This document shows positions 7,345 to 15,132 of a stretch of 64,000 nucleotides of DNA, piece after piece. The stretch spans positions 20,306 to 84,305 of the forward strand of contig DGUV01000074.1 of assembly GCA_002395775.1 (NCBI GenBank), written 5' to 3'. The first letter of the stretch is position 1, and every line of letters begins with the position of its first letter. Source of the stretch: Prevotellaceae bacterium UBA4301. GTDB taxonomy: Bacteria; Bacteroidota; Bacteroidia; Bacteroidales; Bacteroidaceae. Under the pieces are notes generated by a model. That model was given only the letters and a program-made list of their open reading frames with translations. It did no database searches and was not told the DNA's origin. The translations under genes and the position numbers were made by a program.

Positions 7345-7962
7345 ATGGCATTAACAATAAGACCGGCTGATATTATCAAAGCTAAGGTTATAGATTTTTT
7401 GATAGAAAAGTTCGGAGGCGTAGTTATTGGCGATGAAGTAAAGTATGGTAGCAGCCGTAAAGTAGTAGATTTGTTGGCATTATATAAAAGTGAAACCTAT
7501 GCTATTGAAATAAAGAGTGCGAAGGATGATTTGAGGAGATTGCCAGAACAGATTTCTGAATACTCAAAAATTTTTGACCATACATTGGTATTTACAACAA
7601 TCGAACATCTTCCCAAGATTAAACAAGCTGCTAAAGCCAAGGCCTCTGTATTTGAGCTTGGTGTTGATGATACAATTAAGGGCAGATTGCTGGGAAAAAG
7701 AAACAATGTTCTGAAGAGCGAGATGCTGGCAACAATGAACGCCTCTTTTATTCGTAAACGTTTGAATATATCTAAATTCAAGGACTCTGATGATATACGT
7801 AAGAAAGCTATGCGTTACAAGAAAGAGGATGTTCATTCTTTGCTCTACGGGTATTTTCTGGGAAAGTGTTCTGCACCATTTAAACTTTTTCTGGAAGAGA
7901 GAACCAATAAGACTGAGGTTGATGACCTTATCATCCTGTCAAATAGATTGAACGTGGAGTAG
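7345..7962 (+). CDS. sce7726-like protein, PD-(D/E)XK nuclease fold
   Basis: A 205-residue protein. The N-terminal 90 residues carry the nuclease-fold signature: EVKYG (31-35), D42 in VVDLLAL, then E55-I-K57 in YAIEIKSAKDDLRRL, followed by QI..Y. This D...ExK arrangement is that of PD-(D/E)XK enzymes and matches the sce7726 family. The C-terminal half is helical and Lys-rich and could bind nucleic acid. It is the fourth gene of the operon. A Beta/sce7726 pair joined to a protease and a membrane protein suggests an effector nuclease under proteolytic control; the activity itself is inferred from fold motifs. Confidence 0.78.
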   Translation: MALTIRPADIIKAKVIDFLIEKFGGVVIGDEVKYGSSRKVVDLLALYKSETYAIEIKSAKDDLRRLPEQISEYSKIFDHTLVFTTIEHLPKIKQAAKAKASVFELGVDDTIKGRLLGKRNNVLKSEMLATMNASFIRKRLNISKFKDSDDIRKKAMRYKKEDVHSLLYGYFLGKCSAPFKLFLEERTNKTEVDDLIILSNRLNVE

Positions 7963-7994
7963 ACAATAGTTTACCCATAAATACAAAACCGAGA

Positions 7995-8765
7995 ATGCAA
8001 ATGAATAACAGATATTACGCGAATGTACAAGGGCCGGTGACTGAGGCGATAGTGGCTTGTTTGAAAAAGGCGAACGCGATATGTGCTAAAGACGCTGATG
8101 TCAACCGCATTGTGTTGTATAGCTATACAAAAAACAATTTCGATACCGTAGCCCGAATCTTTGGCCCCGATAACGTGAACAAGATGTTAAAGCAGCCAGT
8201 GCGGTTCGAGGGTATAGCCCAACCCGTACAGTGCTCAACAGAGCGTACGTTCAACGACTGGAACCAACAGTCATGCATTGTTATCTGTTGTCATATGGAT
8301 TCAAAAGCAGTGCAGAAAGTTGACGACTTCCGTTCCGCAAAGTATATCATGGCAGTCTCGTGGCTCAAAGACGAGCTGGCGGGATGGGTAAAGAGATGGA
8401 ATGCAGAATGCGTCTATGGTGATGAGATAAAGGACGTGAAAAAGGAAGATGAAAATCTGTCTCTACTCCGAATAGCATTGAAAGAAATGGATGTTAGGAT
8501 GTTTAAGTCAAGGGACTTCCATCATCCCGATGATGAGGACACCTGTAAGACTTACATCCGGACTATTAACAAATACCTACCAGCAGTAATTTCGTCGCAA
8601 ATAGAGGACATCTTGGTAACGGAATTGGGGTGGACCAGCGGCAATGCAGCACAGGTAGGTGAATTGTTAGACCGATTGAAGAATGGTCGTACATTCCGAG
8701 GCGGAGCAAATACCGGGCTTGCCCAATATTTTAAAGGTTGGAAAGAGAAATTAAAAAACGCTTGA
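7995..8765 (+). CDS. Hypothetical protein, 256 residues
   Basis: A soluble alpha/beta protein that starts at 7995 (or at the second ATG, 8001). Hydrophobic strand-like stretches RIVLYSY, CIVICCHM and KYIMAVSWL alternate with helices in the first half; the second half is helical and basic. I do not recognise the family. It starts 32 bp after the sce7726-like gene on the same strand and could be a fifth member of that operon. Its slightly higher GC and different codon use suggest a separate history. No function is assigned. Confidence 0.6.
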   Translation: MQMNNRYYANVQGPVTEAIVACLKKANAICAKDADVNRIVLYSYTKNNFDTVARIFGPDNVNKMLKQPVRFEGIAQPVQCSTERTFNDWNQQSCIVICCHMDSKAVQKVDDFRSAKYIMAVSWLKDELAGWVKRWNAECVYGDEIKDVKKEDENLSLLRIALKEMDVRMFKSRDFHHPDDEDTCKTYIRTINKYLPAVISSQIEDILVTELGWTSGNAAQVGELLDRLKNGRTFRGGANTGLAQYFKGWKEKLKNA

Positions 8766-8827
8766 CAGAAGCCGCGCTCCTGACTATCCGTCCAATCTGA
8801 GTAATTCGTGTTCATAATAGTTAGTTC

Positions 8828-9124
8828 TTGATTACAAATAACATATTTGAGCAGTTTGATGAATTGTATTCCCGATGGTCTATATTGGACAAGGTAGGAA
8901 AGGAGATGCAGTTGGGAAAGATGTGGCAACAGATGAGTGTGGCGTATAACCATCTCCTATTGATTTACCAGAATAGAGGGTATCTTACTCCTGTTGAAGC
9001 CAATTATGCCAGTCAAATAAGCCAAATACTGACGGCTATCCAGAGTCAGAAGATGCAGGTTGACAGGGATTTGGCCGATGAAATGAAGAAGCATCTTGTG
9101 AAGATGATAATAAAACGAATGTAA
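8828..9124 (+). CDS. Hypothetical small helical protein (TTG start)
   Basis: A 98-residue frame beginning at a TTG (ITNNIFEQFDELYSRW) with helical, protein-like composition throughout. I do not recognise it. No in-frame ATG exists before MQLGKM, so either TTG is used or the gene is a 3' remnant of a longer one. It is the last possible gene of the accessory island before AT-rich repeats. Confidence 0.4.
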   Translation: MITNNIFEQFDELYSRWSILDKVGKEMQLGKMWQQMSVAYNHLLLIYQNRGYLTPVEANYASQISQILTAIQSQKMQVDRDLADEMKKHLVKMIIKRM

Positions 9125-9202
9125 GTATTAGCTGCAACGATTTCTTCAGCAGTAAGAACGGAGTACCTCAGAATCGGATAATCACATCCCACATCTTACA
9201 CC

Positions 9203-9263
9203 ATTAAACTTTTAAACGATTAAACCTTTAAACTTTTATAAAAGTAAACCCTAAACGTTAACC
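9203..9263. repeat. AT-rich TTTAAAC-type repeats at right edge of island
   Basis: Repeated units of the form ttaaacttttaaacgattaa and aaactttta occur, ending with aaacgttaacc just before the kinase gene. The same type of DNA occurs at 3763-3780, 10590-10640, 11648-11690, 33456-33490 and 48241-48290. It marks the junction between the accessory island and the resumed sugar genes. Confidence 0.65.
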
Positions 9264-9275
9264 TTATATACAATC

Positions 9276-10475
9276 ATGTTAACCTGCGAACAAAAATTTC
9301 AAGAACTTTATCATAAAGAGCCAGAGGGCATATCCTTCTGCCCCTACCGCATCTGCCCCATCGGAGCACACTCCGACCACAATCTGGGAAAGATAACAGG
9401 ACTGGCCATCAACAAAGGCATCCACATTGCCTACCGACCGAAGGAAAACGGAGTCGTCGAACTCTGCTCCCTGCAGTTCGACAAACGCGCCCAATGGCAC
9501 ATTGCGCAAGTACCTGCCCAGCGACAAGGCGACTGGGCCGACTACCTACGCGGAGCTACCCTTGAACTCGCTCGCCGCTATCCGCTTCGTCGCGGTATGA
9601 GTGGCGTCATCGAAGGTACGCTTCCCATTGGAGGACTCTCCTCCTCTGCCGCCGTCACGCTTGCATTCCTCGGAGCACTATGTCGAGTCAATAGCCTCAC
9701 ACCATCAGCACTCGAACTCATCCAGATGGCCGTATCCGTTGAGAACAACTATGTGGGCGTAAGCAGTGGTAAACTCGACCAAAGTTGCGAAATATATTCC
9801 AAACGTAATCACCTGCTCTATCTCGACACCCGCACCGATGAGTACGAACTCATCCCCACCCATCCCCAGATGCCCGACTACGACATCCTCATCCTCTTCA
9901 GTGGAGTGGAGCGCACCCTGGCAGGCAGTGCTTTCAACATGCGTGTCGATGAATGCCGCTCTGCAGCCTACGCCCTCAAAGCCTATGCCGGCCTCCCCTA
10001 TGGTAAGTTTGCCGAGACCAATCTTCGCGAAGTTCCCCGTGAAGTCTATGAGCAATACAAAGACCGTCTTCCAGACACTTGGCGCCGTCGGGCCGAACAC
10101 TGGTTTACAGAATATGCACGTGTTGAGGCTGGAGCAGAAGCTTGGCGCCAAGGCGACCTCGAAACCTATGGTCGTCTCAGTTTCGAAAGTGGATGGTCGA
10201 GCATCAACAACTGGGAGACAGGTTCGCCAGAACTGAAAGCACTTTACGACATCATGCTTCACACCAATGGCATCTACGGAGGCCGCTTCAGCGGTGCCGG
10301 TTTCAAAGGCTGCTGCATGGCACTGGCGAATCCAAACTACACAGAAGAAATCACCCATAAAATCACCCACGAATATCTCCGCACCTTCCCTAATCTCGAA
10401 GGCAAGTTCTCCATCCACGTCTGCCACAGCGCCGACGGCATAAGCCTCTCCCCATCTATCCCCTCCGTCGGCTGA
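9276..10475 (+). CDS. GHMP kinase, galacturonokinase-like
   Basis: A 399-residue GHMP-family kinase. The N-terminal sugar-binding motif reads CPYRICPIGAHSDH (about 22-35), where galactokinase has GRVNLIGEHTDY. The PYRI-P-GAH-DH form, followed by INKGI, recalls plant galacturonokinase. The ATP-binding loop LPIGGLSSSAAV (about 116-127) is intact and a C-terminal GGRFSGAGFKGCC block is present. The predicted reaction is uronic acid plus ATP to uronic acid 1-phosphate. Next come a nucleotidyltransferase and a UDP-hexuronate epimerase, which supports a uronate salvage route. The last residues run into a 91-bp repeat that supplies the stop codon. The kinase call is strong; the substrate is inference. 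Confidence 0.82.
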   Translation: MLTCEQKFQELYHKEPEGISFCPYRICPIGAHSDHNLGKITGLAINKGIHIAYRPKENGVVELCSLQFDKRAQWHIAQVPAQRQGDWADYLRGATLELARRYPLRRGMSGVIEGTLPIGGLSSSAAVTLAFLGALCRVNSLTPSALELIQMAVSVENNYVGVSSGKLDQSCEIYSKRNHLLYLDTRTDEYELIPTHPQMPDYDILILFSGVERTLAGSAFNMRVDECRSAAYALKAYAGLPYGKFAETNLREVPREVYEQYKDRLPDTWRRRAEHWFTEYARVEAGAEAWRQGDLETYGRLSFESGWSSINNWETGSPELKALYDIMLHTNGIYGGRFSGAGFKGCCMALANPNYTEEITHKITHEYLRTFPNLEGKFSIHVCHSADGISLSPSIPSVG

Positions 10476-10551
10476 GCCTCCCCAATGCTAACGCCTCGCT
10501 CGGTACTTGTGACGCTTGATTCATTCAAGAACTTGCATTGCCCCTCAAGGG
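10461..10551 (+). repeat. 91-bp repeat, copy 1
   Basis: Starts CCCTCCGTCGGCTGAG and ends GCCCCTCAAGGG. It differs from 11477-11567 at a single base (A at 10490, G at 11506). Its core (CGCTCGG to CTCAAGG) recurs a third time at 11588-11641. It contains CTTGATTCATTCAAG, a small hairpin. It overlaps the end of the kinase gene and gives it the TGA stop. Confidence 0.9.
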
Positions 10552-10640
10552 AAGGGAACTATCATCCATAACTCAAAAACTTTAAGCGGTAAACATTAAC
10601 CTGTTAAACTTTTAAGCTACTAAACTTTTAAACTATCAAA

Positions 10641-11507
10641 ATGAAACTTCTCATTCTCGCCGCAGGCTACGCCACCCGTCTCTATCCCCTCACCGAGAAC
10701 TTCCCAAAACCACTCTTGAAGGTTGGGGAAAAGACCATCCTCGACTGGCTCATCGATGACATCGCCACCTGCGGCCTCGTCGACGAATACATCGTCATCT
10801 CCAACCATCGCTTCGCCCCCCACTTCCAGGAATGGGCAGAAAAGAAGAATAGTAATTCTTCATTCTCACCTGTCCGCTCGGCCCAACGGGACGCTTGCCC
10901 AAGCAAGAACTATCACCTATCACCTATCACAATCTTAGACGACGGCACATCCACCAACGAAACCCGTCTCGGAGCTGTCCGCGACATTGAGCTCGCCATT
11001 CAGCATGTCAATGCCCAAGGTAATGCCCCTTCCGATGGTTACCTCGTCATTGCAGGAGACAATGTCCTCGACTTCAGCCTCACCCACTTCATCCGCTACG
11101 CCCAGCAGAAAGGCACCTCCTGCATTATGCGTTTCTATGAGCCATCCGAGCAGCGCCTCCTTAAGTGTGGTGTCGTCACTGTCAACGACGACGACCTTGT
11201 AGTTAACATGACAGAGAAGTCACCCACACCAGCCACGCACTGGGCTTGTCCACCTTTCTATTATTATACCACGCAGGATGCCCAACTCGTCAGCGAAGGT
11301 ATTCGCCAAGGTTGTGGCATCGATGCCCCTGGCAGTTACATCGCCTGGCTCTGCACCAAAGTCCCCGTCCATGCCATGGAGATGCCTGGCCGTCGTTACG
11401 ACATCGGCAACCTCCAAAGCTACGAAGAAGTGCAGCGCACTTACAAAGGCATAAGAAACCTCTCTCCCCAGCCCTGCCCTCCGTCGGCTGAGCCTCCCCA
11501 ATGCTGA
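10641..11507 (+). CDS. Sugar-1-phosphate nucleotidyltransferase with internal repeat insert
   Basis: A 288-residue protein with the N-terminal signature LILAAGYATRLYPLT (4-18) and PKPLLKVGEKTILDW (23-37) of NTP transferases that make nucleotide-sugars, and a downstream GDNVLDFSL metal-site block. Residues about 71-95 (NSNSSFSPVRSAQRD and following) come from a repeat of the same GCTCGG type as the flanking gaps and should fall outside the family alignment. The C-terminus ends inside the second 91-bp repeat. Between a uronate kinase and a UDP-hexuronate epimerase, a uronic acid-1-phosphate uridylyltransferase role is a reasonable inference; glucose-1-phosphate uridylyl- or thymidylyltransferase is the alternative. 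Confidence 0.8.
   Translation: MKLLILAAGYATRLYPLTENFPKPLLKVGEKTILDWLIDDIATCGLVDEYIVISNHRFAPHFQEWAEKKNSNSSFSPVRSAQRDACPSKNYHLSPITILDDGTSTNETRLGAVRDIELAIQHVNAQGNAPSDGYLVIAGDNVLDFSLTHFIRYAQQKGTSCIMRFYEPSEQRLLKCGVVTVNDDDLVVNMTEKSPTPATHWACPPFYYYTTQDAQLVSEGIRQGCGIDAPGSYIAWLCTKVPVHAMEMPGRRYDIGNLQSYEEVQRTYKGIRNLSPQPCPPSAEPPQC
10873..10910 (+). repeat. GCTCGG-type repeat (family A) inside the nucleotidyltransferase gene
   Basis: The stretch TCCGCTCGGCCCAACGGGAC then GCTTGCCCAAGCAAGAAC is read in frame. It shares CGCTCGG, GACGCTTG and CAAGAAC with the intergenic family A repeats, and CTTGCCCAAGCAAG forms a hairpin. It is followed by a duplicated tatcacctatcacc. Confidence 0.7.
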
Positions 11508-11567
11508 CGCCTCGCTCGGTACTTGTGACGCTTGATTCATTCAAGAACTTGCATTGCCCCTCAAGGG
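11477..11567 (+). repeat. 91-bp repeat, copy 2
   Basis: Identical to 10461-10551 except for one base. It supplies the last nine codons and the TGA stop of the nucleotidyltransferase, in a different frame from the one used by the kinase in copy 1. Confidence 0.9.
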
Positions 11568-11583
11568 GAAAGGGAGCTTAAAC

Positions 11584-11650
11584 GATTCGCTCGGCCCTTG
11601 TGACGCTTGATTCATTCAAGAACTTGCATTGCCCCTCAAGGAGAAAGGGT
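11584..11650 (+). repeat. Third, shorter copy of the family A repeat
   Basis: GATTCGCTCGGCCCTTGTGA is followed by the same GCTTGATTCATTCAAGAAC and GCCCCTCAAGG as in the two 91-bp copies. It is preceded by an AT-rich aaacga joint. It lies in the gap before the epimerase gene. Confidence 0.85.
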
Positions 11651-11697
11651 GCTTAAACTATTAAACTACTAAACAACTAAGCTATTCAACTATCAAA

Positions 11698-12810
11698 ATG
11701 AACATCCTCGTCACCGGCTCTGCCGGCTTTATCGGTGCAAATCTCGTACTGAGACTCTTAGATGAAGGACTCAATGGAGAAAACGTACGAATCGTAGGGT
11801 TAGATAACCTCAACGACTACTACGACCCAAGTCTGAAGGAATACCGTTTGAATCTCATTGAGAAAAAGATTGCCGAGCATCCAGAGCATCACTATCGCTT
11901 TGTGAAGGGCGATTTGGCAGATAAAACTTTAATTGACAATCTTTTTGCCGAGGAGCAGTTCGACATCGTTGTCAACCTCGCAGCCCAGGCCGGTGTCCGC
12001 TACAGCATCACCAACCCCGATGCCTACATCCAGTCCAACATCATCGGCTTCTACAACATCCTCGAGGCCTGCCGCCATTCTTATGACAAGGAAATGGTAA
12101 ATGGTAAATCCGTAAATAGTAAATATGCCGGTGTCCAGCATTTAGTCTACGCCAGCAGCAGCTCGGTCTATGGTGGTAATAAGAAAGTGCCTTTCAGCAC
12201 CGACGACCGCGTGGATAATCCTGTCTCTCTCTATGCCGCAACGAAGAAGAGCAACGAACTCCTGGCCCATGCCTATAGCAAGCTCTACAACATACCCTCC
12301 ACAGGTCTCCGTTTCTTCACCGTCTATGGTCCTGCCGGTCGGCCCGACATGGCCTACTTCGGTTTCACTAATAAACTGGTAAAAGGAGAGACTATCAAGA
12401 TATTCAACTACGGCAACTGCCGTCGCGATTTCACTTATGTCGATGACATCGTCGAAGGCATCATCCGTGTCATGCAACATGCCCCAGAGAAGGTGGTGGG
12501 TGAGGATGGTCTCCCCGTTCCACCATACAAGATATATAATATAGGTGGCGGCCAGCCAGAGAATCTCCTCGACTTCGTCACCATTCTTCAGGAAGAACTC
12601 ATCCGTGCAGGTATTCTACCCGCTGATTACGACTTCGAGAGTCATAAGGAACTCGTTCCCATGCAACCCGGTGATGTCCCTGTAACCTATGCAGATTCAA
12701 TTGCATTGCAACGTGATTTCGGATTTACCCCGAAAATAACCCTCCGCGAGGGACTTAGACGCTTCGCAAAATGGTATAAGGAATATGGTCTTCAAACTTT
12801 TGAGGCATAA
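11698..12810 (+). CDS. NAD-dependent epimerase, UDP-glucuronate 4-epimerase-like
   Basis: A 370-residue extended SDR. GSAGFIG (7-13) binds NAD, YASSSSVYGG (about 151-160) carries the catalytic Ser/Thr, and YAATK (179-183) is the catalytic Tyr-Lys. Features typical of UDP-glucuronate 4-epimerases (GLDNLNDYYD, AAQAGVRYS, LRFFTVYGP-GRPDMA) are all present. Reaction: UDP-glucuronate to and from UDP-galacturonate. Residues 128-145 (MVNGKSVNSK and neighbours) derive from an ATGGTAAAT-type repeat and look inserted. It is the first gene of the long capsule operon, 12 bp before the beta-helix gene. Confidence 0.87.
   Translation: MNILVTGSAGFIGANLVLRLLDEGLNGENVRIVGLDNLNDYYDPSLKEYRLNLIEKKIAEHPEHHYRFVKGDLADKTLIDNLFAEEQFDIVVNLAAQAGVRYSITNPDAYIQSNIIGFYNILEACRHSYDKEMVNGKSVNSKYAGVQHLVYASSSSVYGGNKKVPFSTDDRVDNPVSLYAATKKSNELLAHAYSKLYNIPSTGLRFFTVYGPAGRPDMAYFGFTNKLVKGETIKIFNYGNCRRDFTYVDDIVEGIIRVMQHAPEKVVGEDGLPVPPYKIYNIGGGQPENLLDFVTILQEELIRAGILPADYDFESHKELVPMQPGDVPVTYADSIALQRDFGFTPKITLREGLRRFAKWYKEYGLQTFEA
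12092..12126 (+). repeat. AT-rich TGGTAAA repeat inside the epimerase gene
   Basis: The units atggtaaatggtaaat, ccgtaaatag and taaat are read in frame as MVNGKSVNSK. The DNA is of the kind seen in Bacteroidales intergenic AT-rich repeats and breaks the otherwise GC-richer codon pattern around it. Confidence 0.55.
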
Positions 12811-12822
12811 ACCACTGCACAA

Positions 12823-15117
12823 ATGATTAAGCGGTTATTACTCTTCATAATCACCAACTTACTTGTGCTCTCTTACATACCAGCACAAACCGTACCCACT
12901 TCCTATGAAGCAGCGAAGGAAATTGGCGATGCCAAGTATAAAGCCTTACTGAAAGCGAATACGCCAGCGGAGGTGCATTATATTGTATTGAACAAGGAAC
13001 AAGAACTAAATAAACTCTTGGCATACGAGAATGCAATATATGTGGTTGACAGAACATATGACTTAAAGGGGAAGAATATTAACTTTCCCCAAAATTCTGT
13101 GTTGGTATTACGCAATGGCAACCTTGAGAACGGGAATCTTCAGGGGGAAGACGCAAAATATTGTTTTAGAAAAGACAAAAAACTGGGGTGTCGATTGGCC
13201 GGTCAGTGGGAAAGAATTGCTCCAATATATACCGCTTCTGAACTTGGATTAAGACCAAACTCACAAAATTACCATGACTTCAATTATTCAAAATTGCAAG
13301 TTATAGTAAAGAATAGATTAAATGTATATTTTGATGGAACATACTATGTGTCTTTTCCTAAGCCATTATTATTGGACTATCAAATCCATTTATACGGAGG
13401 TAAATTACTCTTTTCAAAATATGCCTTTGATGTAACTAATGGCGGTGGAATTTACGCGAATGGTGTACATTTCAGCAGCTCTAAAAAGGGCTTTTCTGAT
13501 GACATCGTATGTGGGTCAAGGGAAAAACATCCTTCAATAACGACTGGAACACTCACTTTTCTTAACTGTCACTTTTCATGCAATCGCATAGTCAGTCTTG
13601 AATTCAAGTATGCAAACCCTTTGAAGACCAACTTTGGTATACATTCGCTTATTGTAAAAAATTGTCGAGCTGATCAAACTGCAAAATTCATAACCTTAGA
13701 TGCGCCTTTCTTAAACAAGTGCCTTTTTCAGGGCAACATATTTACAAACTTTTCTCATGCCCCAATCTATCTTGCCCATAATCATTCACGACGAACTCAT
13801 CCGAAAGAGGAAAATACTAATCCATGGATGGAAGAAATTATTAGTTCAAGCAGTGATGTTACCATAGATTCCAATGTGTTTATTGGGAAAGAAATGCAAG
13901 ATCCTTCCTATTATTGTTCGGCCCTTGTCATCGCAAAAAAATGTACTTTCTCTAACAACTACCTTAAGGACATTGTAAACTACTCAGACAAGAAAGCCAA
14001 AGGCTATACTTCATATGATGCATATCTATCCTGCGTGGATGTTGATTACAAGAATAACTACGTAGAGAATATGATGTCCTATGCCAAGGATGGAACTTCC
14101 AAACCTCAAAATGAAATAGGGAAAAGCAAAATGAATCCACTGGAACCATTTGGTGTAAAATCATCACGCAGATACGTGAACAACATCTTTATTTGTGATG
14201 GGAAGAAATATATTACCAAAGGAGCAGACAAGTCATCAATACAAACCAGCATATTTTGTAATGTTTCACCCATTGACGAATATGTTTGGCAAAACAATTC
14301 TGTGATATATCCTGAAATAGTTTTGGATGGCAGGCACTTGTCAGCCAAATATGGCTCTTTCAAACTAATGAACAATTATTTTGAATGTGCGGAGTTCACT
14401 GGTTATCTACTATTCTCGAATTCTGCATACGATTGTTCGGAGATAGAAATGCATGATAACATTTTTAGAACCAATCGTCATTCGTCTATAGTTTTGCTTA
14501 ATCAGTTGTACGATGACAAATATAAGACTTTCTCACACGGAACAATTTCGATTGTAGATAATACGCTCATCAACGTTACGCCGATTACGCATTATTTCGT
14601 TGCGAATCAAGTTGTTGTTAAGAATAATAAAGTTGAGAATGCTTCAGTTGACAAAAATACATACCTAAGCAATTATAGTGGTGCCAAGACCCCACTATCT
14701 ACTCGGGCAATGGATTCAGAACTAACATTAGACACAAAAGGACTATCTAAAGGTGCGGTTCACCAGTCCTTCTCTTCTACGTCTTCTGGCAAGTATTTTA
14801 TCAATGTAAAAGACATCCCCCAAAAAGGCATCTACTATAACTACCAAGTTGGGACAGACCACTCGTTCCAAATAGTATGTATTCAAGGGGGTAAGACATA
14901 TACAATTGATTTCTCTGTACAGAAAGGTGGCGTCTCATATATTTACAATGGGCAAAAAAATAATGTTCGATTTGGGCAAACTAAACCAGTATTTTGGAAT
15001 GTAGGGCGAGGAGTGACACTTAAGACGAACTTTGAGAAAGGCAGTCCTAATAGAATCGTAACGACTCTTATTGGGCATAGTGGATCTGAAATTAAATTCG
15101 GATATGTCGGCAAATAG
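12823..15117 (+). CDS. Secreted right-handed beta-helix protein
   Basis: A 764-residue protein with an N-terminal signal peptide (IKRLLLFIITNLLVLSYIPAQ). The middle (about 80-620) has many short Asn-rich turns such as NGNLENGNLQG, VKNCRAD, IDSNVFIG and VDNTLIN, the texture of a right-handed parallel beta-helix as in pectate-lyase-like proteins. The C-terminal 120 residues form a separate beta-rich domain. No catalytic motif could be assigned. It opens the AT-rich part of the capsule operon; beta-helix proteins in such loci can be polysaccharide lyases or modifying enzymes acting outside the inner membrane. That role is inference. Confidence 0.7.
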   Translation: MIKRLLLFIITNLLVLSYIPAQTVPTSYEAAKEIGDAKYKALLKANTPAEVHYIVLNKEQELNKLLAYENAIYVVDRTYDLKGKNINFPQNSVLVLRNGNLENGNLQGEDAKYCFRKDKKLGCRLAGQWERIAPIYTASELGLRPNSQNYHDFNYSKLQVIVKNRLNVYFDGTYYVSFPKPLLLDYQIHLYGGKLLFSKYAFDVTNGGGIYANGVHFSSSKKGFSDDIVCGSREKHPSITTGTLTFLNCHFSCNRIVSLEFKYANPLKTNFGIHSLIVKNCRADQTAKFITLDAPFLNKCLFQGNIFTNFSHAPIYLAHNHSRRTHPKEENTNPWMEEIISSSSDVTIDSNVFIGKEMQDPSYYCSALVIAKKCTFSNNYLKDIVNYSDKKAKGYTSYDAYLSCVDVDYKNNYVENMMSYAKDGTSKPQNEIGKSKMNPLEPFGVKSSRRYVNNIFICDGKKYITKGADKSSIQTSIFCNVSPIDEYVWQNNSVIYPEIVLDGRHLSAKYGSFKLMNNYFECAEFTGYLLFSNSAYDCSEIEMHDNIFRTNRHSSIVLLNQLYDDKYKTFSHGTISIVDNTLINVTPITHYFVANQVVVKNNKVENASVDKNTYLSNYSGAKTPLSTRAMDSELTLDTKGLSKGAVHQSFSSTSSGKYFINVKDIPQKGIYYNYQVGTDHSFQIVCIQGGKTYTIDFSVQKGGVSYIYNGQKNNVRFGQTKPVFWNVGRGVTLKTNFEKGSPNRIVTTLIGHSGSEIKFGYVGK

Positions 15118-15132
15118 CGAATATTGTCAATA

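Noticed and set aside
2580..9275. Complete integrative element or transposon
   Set aside because: No integrase, transposase, tRNA attachment site or terminal repeats were found around the island.
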